From assembly GCA_033853925.1 (NCBI GenBank), contig JAWOLC010000016.1, positions 16,775-80,774 on the forward strand: a stretch of DNA of 64,000 nt, in the 5' to 3' direction. A model generated the notes under the pieces. The model searched no databases, was not told where the DNA came from, and saw only the letters and a list, made by a program, of their open reading frames with translations. The stretch is from JANXPZ01 sp033853925 (GTDB taxonomy: Bacteria; Eisenbacteria; RBG-16-71-46). The translations under genes and the position numbers were made by a program. Below, piece by piece: positions 18,548 through 27,743 of this stretch (the first letter of the stretch is position 1; each line of letters starts with the position of its first letter).

Positions 18548-18781
18548 GCAGGAGGACCCGACCACTGGGCGAACAGGTGAAGGCCGGCACGATCTGGAGG
18601 ACGCGCGACTCCGGTATGCGGTACGGCGGCTTGCCGCCCGAACCCGCGCTCCTAGAGAGCGGACCCTCCCGACGGATCACAGTCATGCGGCTCGGCCCGG
18701 GACGCCGGTGCAACCCGCGAATATCAGCGTGACTCGTCGTCGAAGCGCCCGGCCTTCCCTGTCGCCCTGTCACAACGCCGA
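18548..18781 (+). other. Non-coding right flank of the IS110 copy
   Basis: About 230 bases separate the transposase stop from repeat copy B. No gene is seen. The segment contains several short GC-rich inverted repeats, for example cggcgg/ccgcc around 18626-18640, and probably includes the right end of the IS. The exact element boundary cannot be set from one copy. Confidence 0.4.
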
Positions 18782-18851
18782 GCGGCCACCCCGAAGGGTG
18801 GCCGCCAGGAGGTCAGAACAAGTGCCTTGACCTAGGGTCGCTCCATATCAC
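18782..18851 (-). repeat. 3'-flanking hairpin repeat, copy B
   Basis: This is the inverted partner of 17211-17280. It starts at the stop codon of the 14-repeat propeller gene on the minus strand and includes a perfect ten-base-pair stem with TTCG loop (18782-18805). The two copies point towards each other across the IS110 gene. Confidence 0.75.
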
Positions 18852-21355
18852 CTAAGAACCACGAACTTCTGAGTCGCTGCCACGCCTCCAGCCTCAAGTC
18901 GGCAGAAGTAGAACCCCTCCCGCCACCCGCCAGCGCGGAGCCCGATGTTGTGAACCCCCGCGGTCAGCACGGAGTGATTGAGAAGCGATGCCACGCGACG
19001 CCCTTGAACATCATAGACTGCGAGGTTCACAGGCCCCGCCGCGGGGAGCGCGAACCGAATCGTGCCTTCCGAGTGAAGCGGATTGGGCGCGATGGGGGCC
19101 AGGGCAAGCCAAGTCGGAACCGGCTCCGGCCCGGGTGGCGTGCCGAACGTGATCGCGGCCAGCGTCGCGGCAGGGATGTCGCCGATCCGCTGGAATCCTC
19201 CCCCAATGTACAGCGTGTTGCCGACCGGAAGGATCACCGAAGCTCCGGCGTGCGCGAAGCCCCACTCCAGATTGCTCAAGCCAGCATCCCAGGGGAGAAT
19301 GGTCCCGGTCCTCAGATCGAGCGCGGCCAGGCCCTCCCGAGGCTCCCCGCCGATGACCCAGAAACCACCTCCGACGAACATGGTGTCTCCGACAATCGCG
19401 ATGGTGGACACGTTCGTGCCCAAGTTCGTGTCCGCGCTCCAATCCAGTGCCCCGCCGGTCGCTGCATCAAGTGCAGCGAGGTTCTGCCGCGGCTGGCCGC
19501 CAATCGTATTGAAACGACCTCCCACGAAGACCGTGTCGCCAGCAAGGGCCACGGTCGTGCACCAGTCGTCCGATTGCGGATTCCAGTCCAGGATCGCCCC
19601 ACTCTTCCCGTCAACGGCCGCGATCCCCTTCCGCGTAAGTCCCCCGATGGTCCAGAAGAAGCCCGCCACATAGACCACGTCGCCCCTCACCGCCAAGCCG
19701 TACACGTCGCTCGCTGCGTTGGGGTTCCAACTGGTCAGCTCTCCCGTGTTCAAGTCGAAGGAGGCGAGGCGGCCCCGAGGCTGGTCGCTCATGGTGGTGA
19801 AATATCCGCCAACGTAGAGCGTGTCCCCGGTGACCGCGAGCGAGCCGACCACGCTGTTCGCCGTTGGATTCCATTCTGTCGCCCCGCCCGTAAGCGTATC
19901 GAGTGCGGCGAGGCCGTAGCGGGTCTGGCCCCCGATGAAGCTGAAGTAGCCCCCCACGTACACACGCCCGTGAGTCACGGCCAGCGCCCACGTCCCCAGC
20001 CCATCGGGGTGCGGGTCCCAGTCCTTCACCGCGCCCGTCGTCACATCGAGGGCCGCGAGCCCTTTCCGCTCCCGCCACTGATCGCCGATGCTGAAGAAAT
20101 ACCCACCCACGAAGACGGCGGCCCCAGCCACGCCCAGGGCAAAGACTGCGTCGGTTGACCGTGGATTCCACCGCGTGGCTAGACCGGTCGCGAGGCTCAC
20201 CTCGGCACAGTATGGACGATCCTGGCCGCCCATCGCTGCGAACCATCCACCAAGAAAAGCGGTCGAATCATGCAGCGTCAGACACGTGACGGGCGAATCG
20301 CCAAGACTCGATGCGGGCGGGGCCGGGTTCCACAGCAGCACTTGGCCGGTTGCGAGATCGACTTGAGCCACGCCGGAACGGGCCTGCGCGCCGATGGACG
20401 TGAAGTGCCCGACGACGTATACTGTGTTGCCCCTCAGGCTCATCGCCGCGACGTAGGGGTCGCCGTAGATCGTGTTGTCCAGTCCCGAGATTCCGGGGTT
20501 CCATGCGGTCGGGACTCCCGTCGCGATGCTCACGGCCGCAAGTCCACCACGCGATTGTGTCCCGACCTGCGTGAAGTCACCGCCGAGGTACATGGTGTCG
20601 CCGAGAGCCGCCAACGCCCGGACCGATCCGCGGCTTCCAGCGATGGAAACATCCGGATTCCAAGCTGCGGGCTGCCCAGTTGCGCTGTCCAGTTGAGCCA
20701 CTCCGTAGCGTGTAATTGTTCCTACGGCGGTGAAGTCTCCCCCGATGTAGACGTTCCCTCGGTAGGGCAGTAGGGCGCGGACCTGGAGGTTCGGCTCGGG
20801 GTCCCAGCCCGTGGCTTGGCCGGTTCCAACGTCGAGCGCGGCGACGTAGCTGCGGGGTTGTCCGCCGATGTGGGTGAAGAACCCTCCCGCGTAGAGAGTC
20901 TCTCCACTCCGCGCCAGGACGAGAATCTCGCCGTCAGCGTCCGGGCTCCAGTCGGCTACGCGTCCACTCGCCAGGATGTGGGCGATGTTCGCTCGGGGGA
21001 CGCCTCCGACGGCGACGAACGTCCCGCCAATGAACCAGCCTCCAGCGCCGTCCGGTACGACCGTCCTCACGACGCCGGTGACGCGAGGGAACGACGGGAG
21101 CGGCTCGCCCGTCACTCGGTCCACGGGCACTCCGCCTCCGCTGTTCGGCCCGACGGCGTTGAAGTCGCCACCGACGTAGAGCGTGTTGCCCGAACGCGCG
21201 ATGGTGAAGACACTCCCGTCCGTCCCCCACAGGTTCTCGTCCACTCGCTGCGGCACGGCTTCGTTGGCACAGAGCAGGAGCGCGGCCACAGCCCAGGCAC
21301 ACCACGTCCGAGGTGCTCGGGCAATGCCCTCACGCCTCGTGGTGCGTGCCCGCAC
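18848..21355 (-). CDS. Secreted 14-repeat propeller protein with C-terminal sorting domain (835 aa)
   Basis: After a signal-like stretch ('WAVAALLLCANEAVPQ') there are about 14 tandem repeats of roughly 45-60 residues. Their pattern is 'GDTLYVGG.FT.IGGQ.R..LAALD..TG....WNP', typical of delta-60/propeller proteins that form one or two beta-propellers. The C-terminus is an Ig-like sorting domain with 'LAVYDVQGRRVASLL' and a terminal 'FVVLR'. Function is unknown; it is probably displayed on the surface. GTG at 21355 is chosen because longer starts run into the upstream gene; no clear Shine-Dalgarno is seen, so the start is uncertain. Base composition is less GC-rich than neighbouring operons. 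Confidence 0.8.
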   Translation of the reverse strand: MRARTTRREGIARAPRTWCAWAVAALLLCANEAVPQRVDENLWGTDGSVFTIARSGNTLYVGGDFNAVGPNSGGGVPVDRVTGEPLPSFPRVTGVVRTVVPDGAGGWFIGGTFVAVGGVPRANIAHILASGRVADWSPDADGEILVLARSGETLYAGGFFTHIGGQPRSYVAALDVGTGQATGWDPEPNLQVRALLPYRGNVYIGGDFTAVGTITRYGVAQLDSATGQPAAWNPDVSIAGSRGSVRALAALGDTMYLGGDFTQVGTQSRGGLAAVSIATGVPTAWNPGISGLDNTIYGDPYVAAMSLRGNTVYVVGHFTSIGAQARSGVAQVDLATGQVLLWNPAPPASSLGDSPVTCLTLHDSTAFLGGWFAAMGGQDRPYCAEVSLATGLATRWNPRSTDAVFALGVAGAAVFVGGYFFSIGDQWRERKGLAALDVTTGAVKDWDPHPDGLGTWALAVTHGRVYVGGYFSFIGGQTRYGLAALDTLTGGATEWNPTANSVVGSLAVTGDTLYVGGYFTTMSDQPRGRLASFDLNTGELTSWNPNAASDVYGLAVRGDVVYVAGFFWTIGGLTRKGIAAVDGKSGAILDWNPQSDDWCTTVALAGDTVFVGGRFNTIGGQPRQNLAALDAATGGALDWSADTNLGTNVSTIAIVGDTMFVGGGFWVIGGEPREGLAALDLRTGTILPWDAGLSNLEWGFAHAGASVILPVGNTLYIGGGFQRIGDIPAATLAAITFGTPPGPEPVPTWLALAPIAPNPLHSEGTIRFALPAAGPVNLAVYDVQGRRVASLLNHSVLTAGVHNIGLRAGGWREGFYFCRLEAGGVAATQKFVVLR

Positions 21356-21371
21356 AACTGCTGGGACGTGT

Positions 21372-23479
21372 TCAGCGGACAAGCAGAACCCGGAGCGAAC
21401 GTCGACCCTCAACCGTCGTCAGGCTCGTAAAGTAGAGGCCGCTCCTCACCGCACGGCCGAGCACGTCGTGTCCGTTCCACGCCAGATCGGAACGGCCCGA
21501 CGGCAGGTCGCCATCCACGATGGTCTGCACGCGACGCCCGAGCACGTCGTACACCGCAAGGTGAACCCTCATGCGTCTCGGCAGTTCGATCCGGAGCGCA
21601 ACGGTCGACCGCGCTGGACTGGCTCCCGCCAGCAACAGCTCCGGGCGCATCACGCTCACCGCCGTCGCGTCCACACCCGCCGCGCTGGGGCAGTCCATGC
21701 TGAACAAGTATGGTGACGTCGCCGGCCGCATCTGCGTGTAGCCGATGCCCGCGATGTCGTCGGTGTATGCGGCCAGGAACTCGATGTCGTTGGTGATCTG
21801 GAGGTACTCGCTCGCGTGCCAATAGTAGAACCAGCCGGCCTGCACTGGCGGCACGAGGGTCCACAGCTTCTGCGTCCGGGCCCATCGCGCCCCCGACGAG
21901 ACGGTGTCCGTAGGGCTGTACGGATTCGACTCTGCCCAGATCGAGTCGTTGTTGACGGTGTTGAACAACCACCAGTTCCCGTTGCGATAGAAGGCGTGGG
22001 GCGACTCGACGACATACGCTGTGCCGTAGATCGGGTTGATCCAGGAATGATGCGTGTTCCAGAGCGGGAAGCTGTTGCCCCACGAGGTGAAGTCGCCATG
22101 CGATCTCGCCACACCCACGACCATCTCAGGCGTGTATTCCTGCGGGACCGTGGCGAAGTACACGAGCCAATCACCAGGTACATCCGGATCGGGCATGACG
22201 AACGGATCGCGTAGCTGCACCTGCCCGCCATACGGACCGGCAGGGGTTGGATCAGCCCACGGAATGTTGCGCGTGCTGGGTGCCGTCGTAGCTTCGAGCA
22301 CGCTGTCGCCCTGCGTCCAGTTGACGAGGTCGGTTGAAGTGGCGAGGCCGATCCGTTGGTTGTGGTTCTTGTCTACCCCCGTGTACAGCATGTAGTACGT
22401 GAGGCCCTTGAGGACGACGGTGGGCGCCCAAACGTGAAGGCTGTCGAATCGGCCCCCGCGGGTTCGGATCGCCATCGTGTCCTGCGCCTGGCTCCGGGGC
22501 CAGTCCCAGCCGATCAAGTCGTTCGAGACCTTGTGGCCGATGTTCTTCTCGGTCAACTCGGTGGTGATGCGCTGATTGTGGCGGATGTAGAACAGGTGGA
22601 ACGTCCAGGAGCCCGCCGGTGTCCAGCCGCCCTCCACGAAGGCGAAGTCCTTCGGCTGGATCATGTAAGGGTCATTCGGATCGAGAATCTCCTCGAACCT
22701 GCGCTCGCAGCCGCCGGTGTCGGCGACCGCGAGATCAGGAGGCGGCGGATCAGCCTCCACGTCGGCGGTCGTGACCAGGTCGTTCGCGCCCTGAACTTGA
22801 AGAACGGAAGCCGGCACGTGAGCGGCGAGCAAGGCGCTGGCCGAGATGGCCAAGTCGCTGACCGCCCCAATCGTGAGCGGCTGATTCCAGGAGCCGTCCG
22901 ACGCGGCCAGAGTGACGGAGCGCGTTCCAGCAAGCCCGGAGCCTACCGCAGTGAGGAGATACTGAGTCGAGTGGTGGACCGTGGAGGTCCGCAGGATGAC
23001 CGGCTAGTAGTCGCCTTCCACCCCTTCATTGTATGTCACCTCGTTCGACTCGATCACCTGCGTGGTGTCGGCCGGGTTGAAGGCAACCACCTTGAGCTTG
23101 CCCCTGCTGCCGCCGACCAAGTCGAGCAGGTAGTAGGCGGTTGCGGCGGAGCCGCTTCCGGCCGAGCAGAAGTGGGCCCTGATCGCGTTGGCAGCACTGT
23201 CGGCCCGGGTCAAGGGACCCCAGATCGAGTCCACCTTGGCGGTATCGGCGAGGCAGGCGAGAACCGAGTCGAGGGCGACGAACTGAATGCCGGACGAATC
23301 AGCGGTCCAGCTCAGGACCCACGAGGACGGCAACGTCGCGGTGGAATCCGCCTGAACGAGAAGCGAGGCACGGATGTGAAGCTCAGAGCTGTCGAGCGAT
23401 CGCTCCAATGCAGCTGGATGGCGGACGACCCTGTGGGAACGAGCAGCATGAGGGCGAGGAACCAATGAACGCGGCGCAT
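21372..23479 (-). pseudogene. Decayed secreted GH43-type glycosidase-like gene
   Basis: Three pieces make one gene. A signal peptide ('MRRVHWFLALMLLVPTGSSA') starts at 23479 after a GGAG. The following domain ('SSELHIRASLLVQADS...') is in another frame, so a frameshift lies near 23400. An in-frame TAG at 23004-23006 then interrupts the gene, after which the same frame runs on to 21372. The long C-terminal part is a five-bladed propeller of GH43/GH32 style: 'FHLFYIRHNQ', 'HVWAPTVVLKG', 'QLRDPFVMPD' (Asp) and 'VESPHAFYR' (Glu at the acid position). It ends in an Ig-like sorting domain ('LAVYDVLGRRVQ', final 'LLVR'). The lesions and the adjacent IS110 fragment support decay; amber readthrough is less likely. 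Confidence 0.72.
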
Positions 23480-23533
23480 CGAACATCTCCATGACGAACG
23501 GATTCGACGGCGACCAGGATGGTACGCGGTCTG

Positions 23534-23860
23534 CTCCGCCAGCTTGCAGGCATCCCGGCGATCGGTCTTGATCCGGCTCCCAGGCTTCACCGGGGTCAGG
23601 GAGGGTGCGATCACGCTGCAGGAGACGCCAGCCAGTCGTAACTGGCGCTGCAGCGCATAGCCGGTCAGTCCGGCTTCGTAGCCGCACTGGACCGGCCCCA
23701 CCGCCCCCCGCTGGAGCTTGCGGGCCAAGCGGCGGATGGCCTCGAGCGTCGGCACCTCCCGCCACTCCACGAGCTGGGCCTGCCCCGGGAAGAACGCTGC
23801 CACCTTGATCGAGCTCTTGTGGGCATCCAGCCCCACCCAGGCGCTAGAGTGCTGACTCAC
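23534..23860 (-). pseudogene. IS110-family transposase, 3'-truncated fragment
   Basis: The fragment encodes the first 109 residues of an IS110 transposase with an intact start: GTG after GAGGAG, then 'WVGLDAHKSSIKVAAFFPGQ' with the first catalytic Asp of the DEDD domain. It ends abruptly after 'DACKLAE', where the sequence jumps into the leader of the decayed GH43-type gene. It is about 84% identical by eye to the matching part of the copy at 17417-18547. The truncation removes the whole C-terminal transposase_20 domain. It is inserted directly upstream of a broken gene. Confidence 0.85.
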
Positions 23861-23990
23861 GACCGGCTCCTCTCGTCTGCGGCTCTGGCGCCGCGAGGTG
23901 CTAACCCGCGATCGCGTGGCGGCCCGTCCGCCGACTGTCGGCCACTCTCGTGAGTGGCTCGACGCTACGACCGCGAGCCCGTCGCTCCAT
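23861..23990 (-). ncRNA. Candidate IS110 bridge-RNA region
   Basis: The non-coding DNA directly upstream of this transposase is dense in hairpins: 23941-23958 (7-bp stem gccactc/gagtggc, loop TCGT), 23918-23932 (ggcgg/ccgcc) and 23879-23894 (gcggc/gccgc). IS110 elements are known to encode a structured bridge RNA in a non-coding end of the element. That this segment is such an RNA is an inference from position and folding potential only. The intact transposase N-terminus next to it supports preservation of this end. Confidence 0.45.
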
Positions 23991-24063
23991 GTTGTCTAGC
24001 CCGGGGAGACGGGAGGCCGTCCGCCTCGGGGTTCGGGCCGGCAGACTCCGGTCGTCGAGATCT

Positions 24064-27000
24064 TCAGCGCAACAGTACGACCCGGCGGCTGATCGTCGCC
24101 CTCGGCGTCGAGAGGCGCACGAAATAGACCCCGGATCTCGCGCCCGAGCAGTCCCAGGCGATCTGGTTCGTCCCGGCGAGGAGGGACCCGCCCCCCAGGT
24201 CCGCGAGCCTCCGCCCGCTCAGGTCGTACACCCCGAGCTTCACGTCCGCCACGTCCGCCAGGCTCACGGTCAGCGGCACCGGCTGGCCGCGCGCGCTCAC
24301 GATCGTGGGCACGCGCAGGTCGTCGGCGCCGGGCGGTGGCGCCGGCTGCGCGTGGCACGAGTCGAGATTGCAGATGCCCACCAGGGTGCACACCGGCTCG
24401 GAGACGAGGCCGCTCGCGTCGCGCACCGTGAGGCACACGTAGAACGCTGAGGTCTGGCGCGCCCCCGAGCCGGCGAGGAACCTGCCGGAGTAGGTCGGCC
24501 CGCAGGCTCCGCCGGGAACCCTCTCGCACCAGGAGAATTGATAGGGCGGCTTGCCTCCGGAGGCGGCGGCCCAGAACGTGTCGGGCGTGCTGGCGCAGCA
24601 GAGCAGCTCGGGCCCGCTGATGAAGGCTCGCGGTGTCTGCGCTCGACAGGAGTCCGGCGAGAAGATGCTCACGGCCTGGCAGACGGTGTCGGAGACGAAG
24701 CCGTGGGCGTCCCGCAGGGAGAGGCAGACGAGGAACGTGGAGTCCCACCGCGCGGCGGAGCCGGTGAGGGTGCCGCCCGAGGAGGTCCAGCGGCAGCTTC
24801 CGCCCACCGGCTTCTCGCACCAGGAGAACTGGTACGGGGCCTTGCCTCCCCTGGCGCCCGCGTAGAACGTGTCCCGCTTGCTCGAGGTGCAGAGCTGGCT
24901 GGGCCCCATGATGAAGGGATGGGGCATCTGCGAATGGCAGGAGTCGCGGTTGCAGAACATCACCAGGCTGCTCAGGGTATCGGAGAGCACTCCATCGGCG
25001 TCGCGCGCGGCGACGCAGAGGAAGAAGGAGGAATCCCGCCGGATCGCCGGTCCCGTGAGGAAGCTCCCGCCGGGCGCCAGCGTGTAGCTCCCGCCCACCG
25101 CCTGCTGGCCCCAGAAGAACTGGTAGGGCGGCTTCCCCACGGACCCCGAGGCCCAGAACGTGTCGGCGGCAGTCGTGCAGCAGAGCGATCCGGGGCCGCG
25201 GAGGCTCACCCGGGTCCTCCCATATGGGACCAGCACGGGCACGCGGATGGATTCGGTCTGCCTCATCCGGTCCATGACCTGGACGATGAGCGTGTGCGCG
25301 ACGGTGTTGTGGCACTCCTCCTGCCACGGGAACTGGCCCAGCATCCCGGAGACCGACGACGACCACAGGTACGTATAGGGCGGCAAGCCCCCGGAGGGCG
25401 TGACCGTGTCGCGCACGCACCCGCCCCAGGCGGAGGTGAGGCTCGCCTGGGCGATGGACAGGACCATGGGCGGCACGTCCAGGGAGACCCACAGGCTGTC
25501 CCTGCCGAAGCGGCCGTGGCTGTCCGTGACCGTGCAGGCCACGAGGAATCGCGCGCTGTTCGAGCAGGCAGCCTGGATCGTGTTGGTGTCCCCCGGAATC
25601 GCGTACCAATCGCCCTGGTCTCCATAGGTCCACACGAGCTGCGACCAGGCGAAGTGGACCGCTCCCGTGGCGTGCGCCACGCTCGCCTGATACGTGCCCG
25701 GCTGGCCCAGGCCGAGCTTCACGGGACCCGTGATCGCGACTTGCAGCGAGAGTCCCACGATGGCGATTCCCCGGTGGGCGAAGACGCTGTCGATCTGGGA
25801 GAGGTGGGCGCCGGCCTGATGGTCGTAGTCGGCCTGCCAGATCGCGTCGCTGCCCATGGCGTAGCACGGGGTCGCCGGCAGATAGTAGAGGCTCTCGACG
25901 ACCAGTCGATCCGCGACCTCGGGCAGGGTCTGGCGCAGATCCCAGAGCGCGCCGGACCAGATCATGCCCTTGCAGTACTGCCCGGCTCCCGACACGCACT
26001 CCGCGTCGATCACGTCGTAGTTCGCGTAGTTGTACTGAGTCGGGTCCGTGTTCACGCAGCGGTAGATGCCGAGGACGGGCGCGTGCCCCTTGAACACGAA
26101 GTCGCCGATGCAGGGGTGGTTCGTCGAGGCGGCGCCGAAGAAGTCGGCGTAGCCCTCGTGCATGGCCAGCGGCTCCAGGGCCTTGCCGGCCAGGCCGCTC
26201 CCGTCGATGCCCAGCGAGACCAGGACGTAGTGGCCGCTCTCGTGACCGATGATGTCGGCGTCCTCCGCGCAGCAGCCCAGGCCGATCGCCTGCGTGAAGT
26301 AGGTGCCCGCCTCGGTCGTGAAGGCCAGGCCCATGCTCGTCGCCGGTTCGTGCACGTGCGCGGTCATGGGGGCGACGGGCAGCGTGTACCCCAGAGGCGC
26401 GAGGAAGGTCTCGACGAACTCGTTGGTGTGCCAGTAGGCGCTCACCTCGTCGAACGGGTTGGGATACGGGTTGATCGTGGTGCTGCACGGCTCGAAGTAG
26501 TACTGACCGTCGGGGCTGGAGACGCCCGGCGTCGTCTGGCTCACGACCCGGACGGAGCGCCCCTCGAGCCGCGAGACGTCGTCGCGCAAGTGGACGAGGG
26601 TGGTGTCCAGCAGCCCGTGATCCGGATTCGGATTCGCCACCCAGCCGCGGCCGACGCCCGTGTACCCCTCGCCCAGCGCGAGGTTCGCCGTCTCGAGCAC
26701 CGCCCCGCTGCGGGCATCCACCGTCACCCGCCACCAGTACGGTCGCGCGCTCGCCAGCAGAGTGACCACGTAGACGAGCGCCCCCCGACCTTCGCGCACG
26801 CGCACCGCCAGCTCCGTGGCCGCCCGCGCGCGCTCCGCCGTCGCCGGCGCCGCGGCGCGGGCCAGCTCCTCCGCGTGCGCGGCGGGAAACGCGGGTGTGG
26901 TCTCCGTCTCGGGCACGCGCACCGCGCCTCCGGCCAGCATGCGTAGGCGGCCCTGCCGGTCCACGCTCGCCATGTATTCGCCGTCCAGCACCGGGAGGCC

Positions 27001-27360
27001 GCGATAGAGCTGGCGCATGCGCAGGTGGTGCACGCCGCGACGCTCGCGCTCCTGCACCATCGCGAAGTCGTCCAGCCCGGCGCGCAGCCCGAACAAGCCG
27101 GCGTTGCGCGTGAAGAGGTCCTGCACTGCCCGGGCGTGCCCCGTCGTCCAGCCGGGCAGCGGCGCGCTCCCGCGACCGTGGATGACCTGCGGTGCGTCCG
27201 CGGGATCGTCCCAGCGCACGCGCCACTCGCCGGCCTCTCTCTGGGTGAAGGAGAGCCACTCGCGCGGGGATCGCGAGGGAAGCTCGGCGCTGCGGCCCAC
27301 GCCGGCCCAAGCTGCCAGGACGTACAGCAGGAGCGCGGTCACGATCTGGGGCGGCCTCAT
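24064..27360 (-). CDS. Secreted thermolysin-like metallopeptidase with Cys-rich repeats (1098 aa)
   Basis: A signal peptide (about 1-25) is followed by an FTP/PepSY-like propeptide ('RNAGLFGLRAGLDDF', 'VYVVTLLASARPYWWRV'). The zinc peptidase domain has 'HESGH' at 373-377 and the downstream ligand Glu402 in 'HEGYADFFG', the gluzincin pattern of the M4/M36 clade. PKD/Ig-like modules come next, then three tandem Cys-rich repeats of about 95 residues built on 'GGKPPYQFSWCE' and 'DSCHAQ'. A C-terminal sorting domain ends 'GVYDLSGRRLAD' and 'VVLLR'. It should be an exported endopeptidase activated by propeptide removal. The ATG is preceded by GGAGGTG. It is divergent from the paralogous BNR protein. 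Confidence 0.88.
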   Translation of the reverse strand: MRPPQIVTALLLYVLAAWAGVGRSAELPSRSPREWLSFTQREAGEWRVRWDDPADAPQVIHGRGSAPLPGWTTGHARAVQDLFTRNAGLFGLRAGLDDFAMVQERERRGVHHLRMRQLYRGLPVLDGEYMASVDRQGRLRMLAGGAVRVPETETTPAFPAAHAEELARAAAPATAERARAATELAVRVREGRGALVYVVTLLASARPYWWRVTVDARSGAVLETANLALGEGYTGVGRGWVANPNPDHGLLDTTLVHLRDDVSRLEGRSVRVVSQTTPGVSSPDGQYYFEPCSTTINPYPNPFDEVSAYWHTNEFVETFLAPLGYTLPVAPMTAHVHEPATSMGLAFTTEAGTYFTQAIGLGCCAEDADIIGHESGHYVLVSLGIDGSGLAGKALEPLAMHEGYADFFGAASTNHPCIGDFVFKGHAPVLGIYRCVNTDPTQYNYANYDVIDAECVSGAGQYCKGMIWSGALWDLRQTLPEVADRLVVESLYYLPATPCYAMGSDAIWQADYDHQAGAHLSQIDSVFAHRGIAIVGLSLQVAITGPVKLGLGQPGTYQASVAHATGAVHFAWSQLVWTYGDQGDWYAIPGDTNTIQAACSNSARFLVACTVTDSHGRFGRDSLWVSLDVPPMVLSIAQASLTSAWGGCVRDTVTPSGGLPPYTYLWSSSVSGMLGQFPWQEECHNTVAHTLIVQVMDRMRQTESIRVPVLVPYGRTRVSLRGPGSLCCTTAADTFWASGSVGKPPYQFFWGQQAVGGSYTLAPGGSFLTGPAIRRDSSFFLCVAARDADGVLSDTLSSLVMFCNRDSCHSQMPHPFIMGPSQLCTSSKRDTFYAGARGGKAPYQFSWCEKPVGGSCRWTSSGGTLTGSAARWDSTFLVCLSLRDAHGFVSDTVCQAVSIFSPDSCRAQTPRAFISGPELLCCASTPDTFWAAASGGKPPYQFSWCERVPGGACGPTYSGRFLAGSGARQTSAFYVCLTVRDASGLVSEPVCTLVGICNLDSCHAQPAPPPGADDLRVPTIVSARGQPVPLTVSLADVADVKLGVYDLSGRRLADLGGGSLLAGTNQIAWDCSGARSGVYFVRLSTPRATISRRVVLLR

Positions 27361-27743
27361 TACGGTGCACCTCCGCAGTCGCGCCCGGCAACTGGAACGC
27401 CATTCTTCCACCAATCCGGACCCAGGGGAACGGGATATTTCGCGCGCCGCGGGCCGTCCGGCGGCCGCCGGGGGAGCCGCGGCGGGGAGGCAACCCCTGT
27501 GTCCAGCCGCTCGGGAAGGGCGGACCCCCCTGGGCCCGAGGGGACTCGAGGGGCGAAGGGCGACCAGCCGGGTCCCCAGTGCAGGATGCACGGCCACCCC
27601 GATCCCGCGCGGGGCGGGGGAGGGGAATCCGGCGGCGAAGGTTCCGTCGAGGACTGGCTCCTCCCTTGCGAAGTTGGAGTAGAATTGGCAGTGGACCGAT
27701 CGTGCTGCTCTGCCAACCCATCCCCTCCCTGGAGGCAACTCTC
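27361..27743. other. Divergent intergenic region
   Basis: The 383 bases between the metallopeptidase and BNR gene starts contain no gene that can be supported. Both Shine-Dalgarno sequences are clear (GGAGGTG on the minus strand, GGAGG at 27731). A TAGAAT at 27680-27685 could be a -10 box, but no -35 partner is visible. Confidence 0.5.

Noticed and set aside
17211..18851. Composite transposon with 70-base terminal inverted repeats
   Set aside because: The repeats begin exactly at stop codons of two different genes and contain terminator hairpins. IS110 elements do not use such terminal repeats, so shared 3' elements explain them better.
18950..20158. Plus-strand frame across the 14-repeat propeller gene
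   Set aside because: Its apparent repeats mirror the real repeats on the other strand; it has no signal or domain of its own.
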